DNA of 64,000 nt from Microbacterium esteraromaticum (GTDB taxonomy: Bacteria; Actinomycetota; Actinomycetes; Actinomycetales; Microbacteriaceae), in contig NZ_JAFBBS010000001.1 of NCBI RefSeq assembly GCF_016907315.1, forward strand, positions 682,001-746,000. The letters run 5' to 3'. The position numbers and the translations under genes are program-made. Under the pieces are notes generated by a model, which was given only the letters and a program-made list of their open reading frames with translations, ran no database searches and had not been told where the DNA came from. Below, one piece after another: positions 24,901 through 34,049 of this stretch (the first letter of the stretch is position 1; every line of letters begins with the position of its first letter).

Positions 24901-26292
24901 TCAGCGGATGCGGCCCCGACGGCGCACAACGCTCTGCAGCGTGTCGCGGACGGGTGCGCCGAGGACGAGTCCGAGGGATGCCCCCGACGCCAGGGCCAGG
25001 CCCACCGCGCCTGCCTGCATCAGGTCGGAGAAGCCGAGGATGAGGCCGATCGGATCCTGCTCGGCCTCGACGATGCCCAGCAGGCCGCGGTACACGACCG
25101 ATCCGGGCACCATGGGCACGATCGCGGCCGTGGTCACCGCGATCGACGGGACGTGCAGTCGGTGCGCGATGAGAGTGCCCACGAAGCTCGCGATCAGGGC
25201 GCCGGCGGCGCTGGCGATCGGCACGCCGAACCCGCCCGCCCCGGCGGCACTGAATCCGCCCCACGCGATCGCGCCGAGCGCGGCCGAGACGAGAATGGTA
25301 CGCGAGGTGGCGCCGTTCCACACCGCGACCGTGACGGCGATCAGAACGACCCCCACCACCTGCATGGCCCAGGGGCCGAGGGCGGGCGGCTGGGTCGACA
25401 GCGGGAAGCCGACTCCGAGCCGCTGTGCGAGCGCGACTCCGCCGACGATGCCGATCACGACGCCGAGCGTGAGCAGAGCGAGGTCGAGGATGCGTCCACC
25501 CGCTGTCAGCGCGAAGCCGTCGATGGCGTCCTGCGCCGCTCCCACGACCGACATCCCGGCGAGCATGAGCACGATCCCCGCGGCGACGATCACGGCGATG
25601 CTGGCCTCGTCGAAGGGCGCGACGCCGCTCGTGCGCAGTGCATTGGTGGCCGCGGCGAACGCCGTGACGACGAGCGCTCCTGCGGCCTGCGAGAAGAAGA
25701 ACGGCACGTGCATGCGGGCCATCCACCTCTGGGTGAGCGCAGCGCCGCATGCCGCGAAGAACGCGATGAGCGTCGTGACCCACGATGCCCCGTACAGCAG
25801 GCAGACGCCGACCGCCAGCAGCGCCTGCGCGAGGACGATCACCGTCGGGCGGTAGCGGAAGGGCATGCGCCGGATGGCATGGAAGCGCACGCGCGCCTCG
25901 GGCAGGGCGAGACCGCCCTCGATCTCGACGACGAGCGCCTGCAGCTGCTGGAGCTTGGCGTGGTCGGGAACCGGCGCCCGGACGACCCGGATCGCCGTGA
26001 ACGGCGGGTCGGACTCGCCACCCTGGTACGACACCGCGATGGAGTTGAAGGTGATGTCGACGTGCACGGGCCTGATCCCGAGGGCCGCGGCGACGCGGGT
26101 CGCCGAGAGCACCACCTCGTTGGCCGCCGCGCCGACAGCGATGAGCGCTTCTGCGATGCGCATCGCGAGTTCGATCACGCGTCGGGCATACATCTCGTCG
26201 ACCGACAGGATCGCCTGGGTCTCGGGGCGGGACGAGGCATCGACGCGGATGGCCTCGACCAGACGCACGCGCCAGTTCTTCTGTGCAGCCAT
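24901..26292 (-). CDS. thrE: Threonine/serine exporter (ThrE family)
   Basis: Membrane exporter of threonine and serine, as defined by ThrE of Corynebacterium glutamicum. The N-terminal 130 residues are a soluble ThrE domain (AIRVDASSRPETQAILSVDE). About ten transmembrane helices follow, in two blocks; the second block includes VPMVPGSVVYRGLLGI, the typical motif of the family. Length 463 aa is near the ThrE norm. It is separated from the ABC-F gene by 40 bp, so it may be co-transcribed with it. Confidence 0.88.
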   Translation of the reverse strand: MAAQKNWRVRLVEAIRVDASSRPETQAILSVDEMYARRVIELAMRIAEALIAVGAAANEVVLSATRVAAALGIRPVHVDITFNSIAVSYQGGESDPPFTAIRVVRAPVPDHAKLQQLQALVVEIEGGLALPEARVRFHAIRRMPFRYRPTVIVLAQALLAVGVCLLYGASWVTTLIAFFAACGAALTQRWMARMHVPFFFSQAAGALVVTAFAAATNALRTSGVAPFDEASIAVIVAAGIVLMLAGMSVVGAAQDAIDGFALTAGGRILDLALLTLGVVIGIVGGVALAQRLGVGFPLSTQPPALGPWAMQVVGVVLIAVTVAVWNGATSRTILVSAALGAIAWGGFSAAGAGGFGVPIASAAGALIASFVGTLIAHRLHVPSIAVTTAAIVPMVPGSVVYRGLLGIVEAEQDPIGLILGFSDLMQAGAVGLALASGASLGLVLGAPVRDTLQSVVRRRGRIR

Positions 26293-26340
26293 CAGTCCAT
26301 CCTCACAGGACGAGCCTGACCTTCATAATGGAGATCACCG

Positions 26341-26354
26341 TGTGAACGTACACA
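26341..26354. promoter_or_regulatory. Operator TGTGAACGTACACA before the second lacI gene
   Basis: The arms TGTG and CACA surround a central AACGTA. It matches the two operators of the downstream sugar importer. A -10-like CATAAT (26324-26329) lies just upstream, so the site covers the start of transcription and suggests autoregulation. Confidence 0.65.
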
Positions 26355-26370
26355 TCAGGGAGGCCGACAC

Positions 26371-27375
26371 GTGGATCGCGTCCGTGCACCGAACATCCGC
26401 GATGTCGCACGCCTCGCCGGCGTCTCGTATCAGACGGTGTCACGGGTGCTCAATGACTCCCCCAACATCCGCTCGGCCACGAAGGACCGCGTGCTCGCCG
26501 CGATCGACGAGCTCGGCTACCGCCCGAATCAGGCGGCCCGCGCACTCGTCACGAGTCGCTCGCGCACGATCGGCGTGCTGACCTCGATGTCGGTGCACTA
26601 CGGTCCGACCACCGCGATCAACGCCCTCGAGGTCTCGGCTCGCGAGGCCGGCTACCGCATCAGCCTGACGACCCTGGCGACGGGAGACGACGCCTCGGTG
26701 CGCAGCAGTCTCGACTTCATGATGTCGCAGAACATCGAGGCTCTCGTCGTCATCGCCCCCCAGGAGCGCATCGTGCACGCTCTCGACGACGTGGCGATGT
26801 CGATACCGACGATCACGCTCGACACCAGCGGGCGCGCCAAGGCGCACAGCGTCGGCGTCGATCAGGTCGCCGGGGCCCGGCTGGCGACCCAGCATCTGAT
26901 CGACCTCGGCCACACCGACATCGTGCATATCGCCGGCCCTCGCGACTGGATCGAGGCGGATGCCCGGATGCAGGGCTACCTCGAGACACTGTCGGATGCA
27001 GACCTGCGCACCAGGGCCCCGATCCTCGGTGACTGGAGCGCGGGGTTCGGGTACTACGCGGGCATGGAGCTGCTGCGCTACCGCGACTTCACGGCCGTGT
27101 TCGCCGGCAACGACCAGATGGCCCTCGGCTTCCTGCACGCCTGTCGCGAGCTCGGCATCGAGGCACCGCGTGAGATCAGCGTGGTGGGCTTCGACGACAT
27201 CCCCGAGGCCGCCCACTTCGCGCCCCCTCTGACCACGGTGCGGCAGGACTTCGCCGAGATCGGCCGGCGCACCATGAGCATGCTGCTCGACCTGATCGCG
27301 GGCGGCGATGCTGCACCATCGCGGATCACGCCAGAGCTCGTGCGCCGCGCATCGACGGCACCCCCGTCGGCGTGA
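26371..27375 (+). CDS. LacI-family transcriptional regulator of the monosaccharide importer
   Basis: A 334-aa LacI protein with helix-turn-helix NIRDVARLAGVSYQTVSRVLN and the hinge helix NQAARALVTSRSRTIGV. The sensor domain has the usual AMP-type segments VFAGNDQMALGFLHA and VGFDDIPEA. The start is GTG 26371 with AGGGAGG 8 nt upstream. It lies directly before the ChvE-MmsA-MmsB operon on the same strand, and the same TGTGA..TCACA motif is found before both. The inducer is probably a monosaccharide. Confidence 0.92.
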   Translation: MDRVRAPNIRDVARLAGVSYQTVSRVLNDSPNIRSATKDRVLAAIDELGYRPNQAARALVTSRSRTIGVLTSMSVHYGPTTAINALEVSAREAGYRISLTTLATGDDASVRSSLDFMMSQNIEALVVIAPQERIVHALDDVAMSIPTITLDTSGRAKAHSVGVDQVAGARLATQHLIDLGHTDIVHIAGPRDWIEADARMQGYLETLSDADLRTRAPILGDWSAGFGYYAGMELLRYRDFTAVFAGNDQMALGFLHACRELGIEAPREISVVGFDDIPEAAHFAPPLTTVRQDFAEIGRRTMSMLLDLIAGGDAAPSRITPELVRRASTAPPSA

Positions 27376-27458
27376 TCTCGCGACACCCGGGAACACGGCC
27401 CGCACGAAGGGCGATCATGTTCGGCCACTGAGCGGCTCGTCGGACCGATATTCACCTC

Positions 27459-27489
27459 TTGACAGATGTGACCGTTTCACATTTACTAT
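27459..27489 (+). promoter_or_regulatory. Promoter of the monosaccharide importer operon
   Basis: The consensus -35 TTGACA (27459-27464) is followed by TACTAT (27484-27489) with a 19-bp spacer, or TTTACT with 17. An operator fills the spacer. Confidence 0.7.
27467..27481. promoter_or_regulatory. Operator 1 of the sugar operon (TGTGA-CCGTT-TCACA)
   Basis: Perfect 5-bp arms with a 5-bp spacer (6-bp arms if the flanking A and T are counted). It lies between the -35 and -10 boxes, where bound repressor excludes RNA polymerase. Confidence 0.7.
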
Positions 27490-27499
27490 CAAGCACGAC

Positions 27500-27515
27500 T
27501 TGTGAACGGTCACAA
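27500..27515. promoter_or_regulatory. Operator 2 of the sugar operon (TTGTGA-ACGG-TCACAA)
   Basis: Exact 6-bp arms around ACGG. Its centre lies about 33 bp from that of operator 1, close to three helical turns, so both face the same side of the DNA. Confidence 0.72.
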
Positions 27516-27562
27516 TGTCAGCCGTCCCGAACGGCCACCTGCAGACGACGATGGAGTCCACG

Positions 27563-28015
27563 ATGCCGCACGCCCCCGCCTCCCGCGACCGCGGAGACGC
27601 GCGCGCGGCCGTGGCGGCCGTGATCATCGCCCGCACCCGTGAGCAGCTCTGCGAGGCCTGCGCTGCGGCACCCGTCGTCGCGCGTCCGACGGCGCTCTCC
27701 CTGCGCGTCGACGGAACCGATCTCTTCGTGATCACCCCCGACACCGCCGACCTGGCGGCCGTCGGCCCCGCCCAGACCTCGCTGGCCGACCTCGACGGCA
27801 GGCTCGTGAGTGCGGCCTGGGACCGCCGCACGCGGGCATCCGCCGCCACCGCCGAGCACGCCGGCGCACACCGCACGATGCAGGCGCCCGCCGTCGCCAG
27901 CCGCGACGGCCGCGTCGTGCACGCTAAGACTCCCGCCGCCGCTCTCGGGGCCGTGGCGGACCCCGGGGGCACCGCGCCCCCGAACGAGTCCAGCAGGACT
28001 CCGCACCACCCGTAA
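27563..28015 (+). CDS. Degenerate class II aldolase-like protein (possible remnant)
   Basis: A 150-aa frame between the sugar-operon promoter and chvE. The middle part reads like the class II aldolase/epimerase fold (FucA, AraD): [20 protein letters not shown], then [11 protein letters not shown], then a Glu in [10 protein letters not shown], then [16 protein letters not shown] where a real aldolase has VVHTHSPYATA. The Gly-rich GTSGN-type loop is replaced by ARPTAL, and the second zinc His is a Lys. The C-terminal third of the fold is absent. I chose ATG 27563 because GGAG lies 6 nt upstream; the open frame extends to 27515 within operator 2. It may be a pseudogene or a re-purposed protein. 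The family assignment is by eye. Confidence 0.5.
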   Translation: MPHAPASRDRGDARAAVAAVIIARTREQLCEACAAAPVVARPTALSLRVDGTDLFVITPDTADLAAVGPAQTSLADLDGRLVSAAWDRRTRASAATAEHAGAHRTMQAPAVASRDGRVVHAKTPAAALGAVADPGGTAPPNESSRTPHHP

Positions 28016-28059
28016 TCCCGGGTCCTCACTCACCCGACCACCCAATGAAGGAGCACACA

Positions 28060-29187
28060 GTGAAGATGAAGAGGTCTCTCGCGCTCGTCGGCATCGCCGC
28101 CACGGCCGCCCTCGTCCTGGCCGGCTGCAGCGGCACGCGCGGCGGCGGCGGAGACGGCGGCGACGGCGCCGGCGACAAGCCGGCGTCCGATTTCACCGTC
28201 GGCGTCGCGATGCCCACGCAGCAGTCCGAGCGCTGGATCGCCGACGGCGACAACGTCAAGAAGACCCTCGAGGAGATGGGGTACAAGGTCGACCTGCAGT
28301 ACGCCAACGACGACATCCCCACCCAGGTCTCGCAGATCGAGAACATGGTCTCGACCGGCGCCGACGCCCTGATCGTCGCCTCGATCGACGGCACCACCCT
28401 CACCGACGTGCTGCAGCAGGCGGCCGACAACGACGTGCCCGTCATCGCCTACGACCGCCTGATCAACGGCACCGAGAACGTCGACTACTACACGACGTTC
28501 GACAACTACCAGGTGGGCGTGCAGCAGGCGACCAGCCTGCTCACCGGTCTGGGCGTGCTCGACGAGAACGGCAAGGACACCGGCGTCGAAGGTCCGCTCA
28601 ACATCGAGGTGTTCGCCGGAAGCCCCGACGACAACAACGCGAAGTTCTTCTGGGACGGCGCGATGGACACCCTCAAGCCGTACCTCGACAAGGGCGTGCT
28701 GACCGTCCCATCCGGCCAGACCGACTTCGAGCAGGCCGCGATCCTTCGCTGGCTGCCCGAGACCGCACAGAAGCGCATGGAGAACATCCTCACGGTCATC
28801 GGCGGCACCAAGCTCGACGGCGTGCTCTCGCCGTACGACGGTCTGTCGATCGGCATCATCTCGGCGCTGACCTCTGGCGGATACGCAGCCAGCGACCTCC
28901 CCGTCGTCACCGGGCAGGACGCCGAGGCCGGCAGCGTGAAGTCGATCATCGCCGGCGAGCAGTACTCGACGATCTTCAAGGACACCCGCGAGCTCGGCAA
29001 GGTCGCGGCCGAGATGGTCGACGCCATCCTCAAGGGCGAGAAGCCCGAGGTGAACGACACCGAGACCTACGACAACACGGTCAAGGTCGTGCCGTCGTAC
29101 CTGCTCGAGTCGGTCATCGTCACCAAGGACAACTACAAGTCGGTCCTGGTCGACAGCGGCTACTACACCGAGGACGATCTGAAGTGA
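28060..29187 (+). CDS. chvE: Multiple-monosaccharide ABC transporter, binding lipoprotein (ChvE-like)
   Basis: Family 1 sugar-binding protein. Lipobox LVLAGC is followed by a Gly/Asp linker and a pentose/hexose-binding domain ([40 protein letters not shown]). Its strong similarity in motif to ChvE suggests galactose, arabinose, xylose or glucose as ligands. Start is GTG 28060 (6 nt after AAGGAG); ATG 28045 is upstream of that SD. Length 375 aa. It is the first transporter gene of the operon and is followed by a perfect stem-loop. Confidence 0.9.
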   Translation: MKMKRSLALVGIAATAALVLAGCSGTRGGGGDGGDGAGDKPASDFTVGVAMPTQQSERWIADGDNVKKTLEEMGYKVDLQYANDDIPTQVSQIENMVSTGADALIVASIDGTTLTDVLQQAADNDVPVIAYDRLINGTENVDYYTTFDNYQVGVQQATSLLTGLGVLDENGKDTGVEGPLNIEVFAGSPDDNNAKFFWDGAMDTLKPYLDKGVLTVPSGQTDFEQAAILRWLPETAQKRMENILTVIGGTKLDGVLSPYDGLSIGIISALTSGGYAASDLPVVTGQDAEAGSVKSIIAGEQYSTIFKDTRELGKVAAEMVDAILKGEKPEVNDTETYDNTVKVVPSYLLESVIVTKDNYKSVLVDSGYYTEDDLK

Positions 29188-29194
29188 TCTCCGC

Positions 29195-29226
29195 GTCCGG
29201 GCCCGCCTCTCGCGGCGGGCCCGGAC
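29195..29226 (+). terminator. Perfect 13-bp stem-loop between chvE and mmsA
   Basis: Arms 29195-29207 and 29214-29226 (GTCCGGGCCCGCC and its complement) with a 6-nt loop. There is no T-tract. It lies 8 nt after the chvE stop and likely stabilises that mRNA end or partly stops transcription. Confidence 0.75.
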
Positions 29227-29281
29227 CGGGCATCCATCAGCAGTCCACCACGCAACCAAAAGGCAGAAGGGAGGAGAGCGA

Positions 29282-30826
29282 ATGAGCACGATCCTCGAGG
29301 TGCGCGACATCACGAAGGAGTTCCCCGGCGTCAAGGCGCTGCAGAACGTGACGATCGAGGTCGAGCGCGGGCAGGTGCACGCCATCTGCGGCGAGAACGG
29401 CGCCGGCAAATCCACGCTCATGAAGGTTCTCTCCGGTGTGTACCCGCACGGCACCTACGGCGGTGACATCGTCTTCGAGGGCGAGGTCGCCCAGTTCCGC
29501 GACATCCGCGACTCCGAGGGCCACGGCATCGTCATCATCCACCAGGAGCTCGCGCTGAGCCCCTACCTGTCGATCGCCGAGAACATCTTCCTCGGCAACG
29601 AGCGGCAGAGGCGCGGAGTCATCGACTGGGCCGCGACCAACCTCGAGGCACAGAAGCTCCTGGCCCGCGTCGGGCTGCGCGACGACCCGTCGACTCCGGT
29701 CAATGAGATCGGCGTCGGCAAGCAGCAGCTCGTCGAGATCGCCAAGGCTCTGTCGAAGGAGGTCAAGCTCCTCATCCTCGACGAGCCGACCGCCGCGCTC
29801 AACGACGACGACTCGGCGCATCTGCTCGACCTGATCCGGCACCTCAAGGGCCAGGGGATCACGTCGATCATCATCAGCCACAAGCTCAACGAGATCAAGG
29901 ACATCGCCGACAAGGTCACGATCATCCGGGACGGCCGCACGATCGAGACCCTCGACCTCACCAGCGAGGAGATCAGCGAGGACCGCATCATCAAGGGGAT
30001 GGTCGGCCGCGACCTCGCGCACCGCTACCCCGACCGATCGGTCGACGTGGGCGAAGAGGTGTTCCGGATCGAGGACTGGTGGGTGCACCACCCGGCCGAC
30101 CCGAACCGCACCGTCATCCACGGCGCCAACCTGACCGTGAAGGCCGGAGAGGTCGTCGGCATCGCCGGCCTCATGGGCGCAGGACGCACCGAGCTCGGCA
30201 TGAGCGTGTTCGGCCGCAGCTACGGCACCAACATCTCCGGGCGCGTCTACGTGCGCGGGCGCGAGGTGAACACCCGCACGGTGTCGAGCGCCATCGCCGC
30301 CGGCATCGCCTATGCGACCGAGGACCGCAAGCGCTACGGCCTCAATCTCATCGAGGACATCAAGCGCAACATCTCCGTGGCCGCGCTGGGCAAGATCGCC
30401 AGAGGCGGCTGGGTGAACAGTCACGAAGAAGTCGTGATCGCCGAGGGCTACCGCAAGAGCATGAACATCAAGGCTCCGTCGGTCGCCTCCGTGGTCGGCA
30501 AGCTCTCAGGCGGCAACCAGCAGAAGGTCGTGCTGTCGAAGTGGCTGTTCTCGGACCCCGAGGTGCTCATCCTCGACGAGCCCACGCGCGGCATCGACGT
30601 CGGCGCGAAGTACGAGATCTACTCGCTGATCAACCGCCTCGCCGCTCAGGGCAAGGGCGTCATCGTGATCTCGTCCGAGCTGCCCGAGCTGCTCGGCATC
30701 TGCGACCGCATCTATGCCCTGTCAGAAGGGCGCATCACCGGGGAGGTCGCCATCGCCGACGCCACCCCCGAGACCCTCATGCACTACATGACCAAGGAGA
30801 AGGAACCCGACCATGTCCACCCGTAG
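29282..30826 (+). CDS. mmsA: Multiple-monosaccharide ABC transporter ATP-binding protein
   Basis: Fused double ATPase typical of family 1 sugar importers. The N-half has Walker [17 protein letters not shown] and Walker [12 protein letters not shown], with a degenerate signature ([13 protein letters not shown]). The C-half has a degenerate Walker A ([11 protein letters not shown]) but a full signature [16 protein letters not shown] and Walker [15 protein letters not shown]. Such asymmetry is normal in RbsA/MglA-type proteins. Length 514 aa. SD GGGAGGAG precedes the ATG; the stop overlaps mmsB by 14 bp. Confidence 0.94.
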   Translation: MSTILEVRDITKEFPGVKALQNVTIEVERGQVHAICGENGAGKSTLMKVLSGVYPHGTYGGDIVFEGEVAQFRDIRDSEGHGIVIIHQELALSPYLSIAENIFLGNERQRRGVIDWAATNLEAQKLLARVGLRDDPSTPVNEIGVGKQQLVEIAKALSKEVKLLILDEPTAALNDDDSAHLLDLIRHLKGQGITSIIISHKLNEIKDIADKVTIIRDGRTIETLDLTSEEISEDRIIKGMVGRDLAHRYPDRSVDVGEEVFRIEDWWVHHPADPNRTVIHGANLTVKAGEVVGIAGLMGAGRTELGMSVFGRSYGTNISGRVYVRGREVNTRTVSSAIAAGIAYATEDRKRYGLNLIEDIKRNISVAALGKIARGGWVNSHEEVVIAEGYRKSMNIKAPSVASVVGKLSGGNQQKVVLSKWLFSDPEVLILDEPTRGIDVGAKYEIYSLINRLAAQGKGVIVISSELPELLGICDRIYALSEGRITGEVAIADATPETLMHYMTKEKEPDHVHP

Positions 30827-32027
30827 CGAGACCGCGCCCCGTGCGAACGAGGTGCTCTCCCAGCTGACCTCGCGGATGCGTCAGATCGGGATCTTCCTGG
30901 CGCTGATCGCCATCGTCGTCTTCTTCCAGGTCGTGACCGGCGGCAAGCTGCTCACGGCAGGCAACGTGGCGAACATCATCGTCCAGAACAGCTACATCCT
31001 GATCCTCGCGATCGGCATGGTGATGATCATCATCGCCGGGCACATCGACCTCTCGGTCGGCTCGGTGGCGGCGTTCGTCGGCGCCATATCCGGCGTGATG
31101 GTCGTGCACTGGGGATGGCCCTGGTGGATCGGCATCATCGCAGCGCTCCTCGTCGGCGCCCTCGTGGGAGCCTGGCAGGGCTTCTGGGTGGCCGTGGTGG
31201 GCATCCCGGCGTTCATCGTCACGCTGGCGGGCATGCTGATCTTCCGCGGTCTCACCCAGATGGTGCTCTCGAACACGCAGATCACCCCGTTCCCACGTGA
31301 GTACCGCCAGCTGGGCGGTGGGTACCTCTTCCCGCAGCTGTTCCCCGCATCGACATCGCCGGTCGAGTGGATCACGCTCGGTCTGGGCGTTCTCACGCTC
31401 GTGCTCTTCGTCGGCTACGAGCTGCGCGAGCGGGCGAAGGTGCGGAAGATGGGACTCGAGCCCGAGGCACGCACCTGGTTCCTCGTCCGCCTCATCGGCG
31501 GCGTGGTGCTGCTGGGATACCTCACCTACCTGCTCGGCATGGCCGACGGCTCGCGCGGCACCCCGATCGTGCTGATCGTGCTCGCCGCGCTGATCGTGGG
31601 CTACACCATGGTGATGGGGCGCACCGTGTTCGGCCGGCACATCTACGCGATCGGCGGCAACCGCCACGCGGCCGATCTGTCCGGCATCAAGTCCCGCCGG
31701 ATCGACTTCTGGCTGTTCGTGAACATGGGAGTGCTCGCGGCCCTCGCCGGCCTCGTCTTCACGGGCCGCCTGAACTCGGCCGGCCCCGGTGCGGGAAACC
31801 TGTTCGAGCTGGATGCCATCGCGGCAGCCTTCATCGGCGGTGCCGCCGTGCAGGGCGGCGTCGGCCGCATCATCGGCGCGATCACCGGCGGTCTGATCAT
31901 GGGAGTGCTGAACAACGGCATGTCGCTGCTGGGCGTCGGCACCGACTCCCAGCAGTTCATCAAGGGAATGGTGCTGCTGCTGGCCGTCGCATTCGACGTC
32001 TGGAACAAGCGCCGCCAGCGCGTCTGA
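30813..32027 (+). CDS. mmsB: Multiple-monosaccharide ABC transporter permease
   Basis: Membrane channel of the sugar importer, 404 aa with about ten helices. Family segments include [38 protein letters not shown] and [16 protein letters not shown] (read in parts). A cytoplasmic charged stretch ([18 protein letters not shown]) splits the protein near residue 200, giving the longer GguB/MmsB form instead of the 320-aa RbsC form. It ends the operon and is followed by a large stem-loop. Confidence 0.94.
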   Translation: MSTRSETAPRANEVLSQLTSRMRQIGIFLALIAIVVFFQVVTGGKLLTAGNVANIIVQNSYILILAIGMVMIIIAGHIDLSVGSVAAFVGAISGVMVVHWGWPWWIGIIAALLVGALVGAWQGFWVAVVGIPAFIVTLAGMLIFRGLTQMVLSNTQITPFPREYRQLGGGYLFPQLFPASTSPVEWITLGLGVLTLVLFVGYELRERAKVRKMGLEPEARTWFLVRLIGGVVLLGYLTYLLGMADGSRGTPIVLIVLAALIVGYTMVMGRTVFGRHIYAIGGNRHAADLSGIKSRRIDFWLFVNMGVLAALAGLVFTGRLNSAGPGAGNLFELDAIAAAFIGGAAVQGGVGRIIGAITGGLIMGVLNNGMSLLGVGTDSQQFIKGMVLLLAVAFDVWNKRRQRV

Positions 32028-32040
32028 CCTACCGCGCACT

Positions 32041-32096
32041 CACGGGCCGGTGCCCGGCGATCACCCCATCACGCGGGCGCCGGGCACCGGCCCGTG
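32041..32096. terminator. 19-bp perfect stem-loop between mmsB and ispE
   Basis: Arms 32041-32059 and 32078-32096 are exact reverse complements (CACGGGCCGGTGCCCGGCG) with an 18-nt loop. The second arm and the loop include the ispE stop codon and its last ten or so codons. It can serve both convergent units. There is no T-tract on either side. Confidence 0.8.
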
Positions 32097-32981
32097 CACG
32101 TGCAGCGCCGTGCGGCCTGTGTCGCGCAGCAGATCCTGCACCAGGCGCGCCTGATCCGGATCGTCGCACAGCAGGGCGATCGTTGGGCCCGAGCCCGACA
32201 CGATTCCCCCCAGAGCGCCGAACCGTATGCCGTCGACGAGTGCCGACGTGAGGTCCGGCCGATCGACCAGCGCTGCGACCTCGAGATCGTTCAGCAGAGC
32301 AGGGGCGAGATCGCGGGCATCCCCCGCACGCAGCGCCTGCAGCACAGCGAGCGGCACGTCGAGCGACATCGGCGGATCATCGGCCACAGCACCGTCCTGT
32401 GCGCGCAGGAGGTCGAGCTGGCCGTAGACCGCGGGGGTCGACAGGCCCTGCTCGCTCAGCACGAGCACCCAGTCGAACCGCCCGCGCGCGAGAGCGGGCG
32501 TGAGCTCGTCGCCGCGGCCCGAGCCGACCGCGGTTCCGCCGTGCAGCGCGAACGGCACATCGGCACCGAGCCGTGCAGCCAGCTCATGCAGCCGGTGCGC
32601 GCCGAGCTCGGTTCCCCACAGTGCGTCGCACGCGACCAGCGCGGCGGCGGCGTCCGCCGACCCGCCACCCATGCCGCCCGCCACGGGTACGCCCTTGCGG
32701 ATGCGCAGGTGCACCCCGGCATCCACCCCCGCGGTCTGCGCGAGCAGCTTGGCCGCGCGCATCGCCAGGTTTCGATCGTCGAGGGGCACACCCGAGACAT
32801 CGACGTCTCCGTCCACCTCGAGAGTGAATGCATCCGAGGGGCTCGCGTAGACATCCTCGTACAGCGACACGGCCTGGAAGACGGTCGCGAGCGAGTGATA
32901 GCCGTCGTCGTGGCGGGGGCCGACGCCGAGGTAGACGTTGATCTTCCCGGGAGCCCGCACATGCACGGGTCGCGATGCCAT
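32061..32981 (-). CDS. ispE: 4-diphosphocytidyl-2-C-methyl-D-erythritol kinase
   Basis: MEP-pathway kinase leading to IPP and DMAPP, the precursors used by the carotenoid operon of this same window. GHMP kinase signature: VPVAGGMGGGSADAAAAL; the N-terminus APGKINVYLGVGPRHDDGYH is typical. Start is ATG 32981, sharing one base with the aldo/keto reductase stop (TGATG), with GGAG 5 nt upstream; GTG 32984 is the alternative. Length 306 aa. In many actinobacteria it follows rsmA directly; here an aldo/keto reductase gene sits between them. Confidence 0.95.
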   Translation of the reverse strand: MASRPVHVRAPGKINVYLGVGPRHDDGYHSLATVFQAVSLYEDVYASPSDAFTLEVDGDVDVSGVPLDDRNLAMRAAKLLAQTAGVDAGVHLRIRKGVPVAGGMGGGSADAAAALVACDALWGTELGAHRLHELAARLGADVPFALHGGTAVGSGRGDELTPALARGRFDWVLVLSEQGLSTPAVYGQLDLLRAQDGAVADDPPMSLDVPLAVLQALRAGDARDLAPALLNDLEVAALVDRPDLTSALVDGIRFGALGGIVSGSGPTIALLCDDPDQARLVQDLLRDTGRTALHVHGPVPGARVMG

Positions 32982-34045
32982 CACAGCTCCGATGACACGG
33001 ACCAGAGGTTCACATCGACGCCGTGCGCGAGGGAATCGATCGCCGTGAGCTCATCGTCGCTGAACTCGGGGCCGTCGATCGCCGCGATGTTCTCGTCGAG
33101 CTGCTCAGGACGCGAGGCGCCGATGAGCGCCGAGACGACGACAGGGTCGCGCAGCGTCCACTGCAGCGCCATCTGCGCCAGCGTCTGCCCGCGGTCCACC
33201 GCGATGTCGTTCAGGCCCCTGAGCACGGCCAGCCCCTCCTCCGAGAGGGGCCGGTCGGGCAGCGACCTGCGCTTCTGAGCCCGATCGGCCGTGCCGTTCT
33301 GGAGGTACTTGCCGGTGAGCAGTCCCTGCGCCAGCGGCGTGAAGGCGATCGCGCCCACACCGGTCGAGCGCAGCGCGTCGGTGAGGCCGTCCTCGATCCA
33401 GCGGTTGAGGATCGAGTACGAGGGCTGATGGATCACCAGCGGCGTGCCGAGATCGCTGGCCACCGCGACCGCAGCCTCGGTGCGCTCGGCGCTGTACGAC
33501 GAGATGCCGACGTAGAGAGCCTTGCCCTGACGCACGAGGGCGTCGAGCGCTCCGATCGTCTCCTCCACCGGAGTCACCGGGTCGACCCGATGCGAGTAGA
33601 AGATGTCGACGTACTCGAGGCCCATGCGGGTGAGCGACTGCTCGGCGCTGGCGAGGATGTACTTTCGGCTGCCGAGGTCGCCGTACGGGCCCGGCCACAT
33701 GTCCCACCCGGCCTTCGACGAGATGATCAGCTCGTCGCGGTACGGACGCAGGTCCTCCGCGAAGATGCGACCGAAGTTCTTCTCGGCGGAGCCGTAGGGC
33801 GGACCGTAGTTGTTCGCCAGATCGAAGTGGGTGATGCCGCTGTCGAACGCATGGCGAAGCAGCGTGCGCTGGTTGTCGAGCGGGATGTTGTCGCCGAAGT
33901 TCCACCACAGGCCCAGCGAGATCGGCGGCAGGTAGAGCCCGCTCGTGCCGACCTGGCGGTACTCGAAGCGCTGGTAGCGATCCGTGGCAGCGACATACGG
34001 CCGGTGGATCTCGGGGACGTCGGGTCGGAAGCGCGGTTCGGTCAC
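32981..34045 (-). CDS. Aldo/keto reductase (YghZ / glyceraldehyde-3-P reductase type)
   Basis: NADPH-dependent reductase of the AKR superfamily, 354 aa. The tetrad is visible: Asp in THFDLANNYG, Tyr in the same segment, Lys in ISSKAGWDM and His in IFYSHRVDP. The WDMWPGPYGDLGSRKY stretch is typical of the YghZ/Kv-beta-like group. The substrate is unknown. GTG 34045 lies 6 nt after TAGCCT, itself inside the end of rsmA, so it may have its own leaderless promoter; only 4 nt separate it from the rsmA stop. Confidence 0.9.
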   Translation of the reverse strand: MTEPRFRPDVPEIHRPYVAATDRYQRFEYRQVGTSGLYLPPISLGLWWNFGDNIPLDNQRTLLRHAFDSGITHFDLANNYGPPYGSAEKNFGRIFAEDLRPYRDELIISSKAGWDMWPGPYGDLGSRKYILASAEQSLTRMGLEYVDIFYSHRVDPVTPVEETIGALDALVRQGKALYVGISSYSAERTEAAVAVASDLGTPLVIHQPSYSILNRWIEDGLTDALRSTGVGAIAFTPLAQGLLTGKYLQNGTADRAQKRRSLPDRPLSEEGLAVLRGLNDIAVDRGQTLAQMALQWTLRDPVVVSALIGASRPEQLDENIAAIDGPEFSDDELTAIDSLAHGVDVNLWSVSSEL

Positions 34046-34049
34046 GCTG

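Noticed and set aside
27415..28029. Minus-strand frame opposite the aldolase-like ORF
   Set aside because: It would start in the chvE leader and read through the sugar-operon promoter and operators. The plus-strand frame has recognisable aldolase-like motifs and a spaced SD, so it was preferred.
29282..30826. Broken Walker A in the second half of MmsA as a mutation
   Set aside because: A degenerate second ATPase site is normal in RbsA/MglA-type double ATPases.
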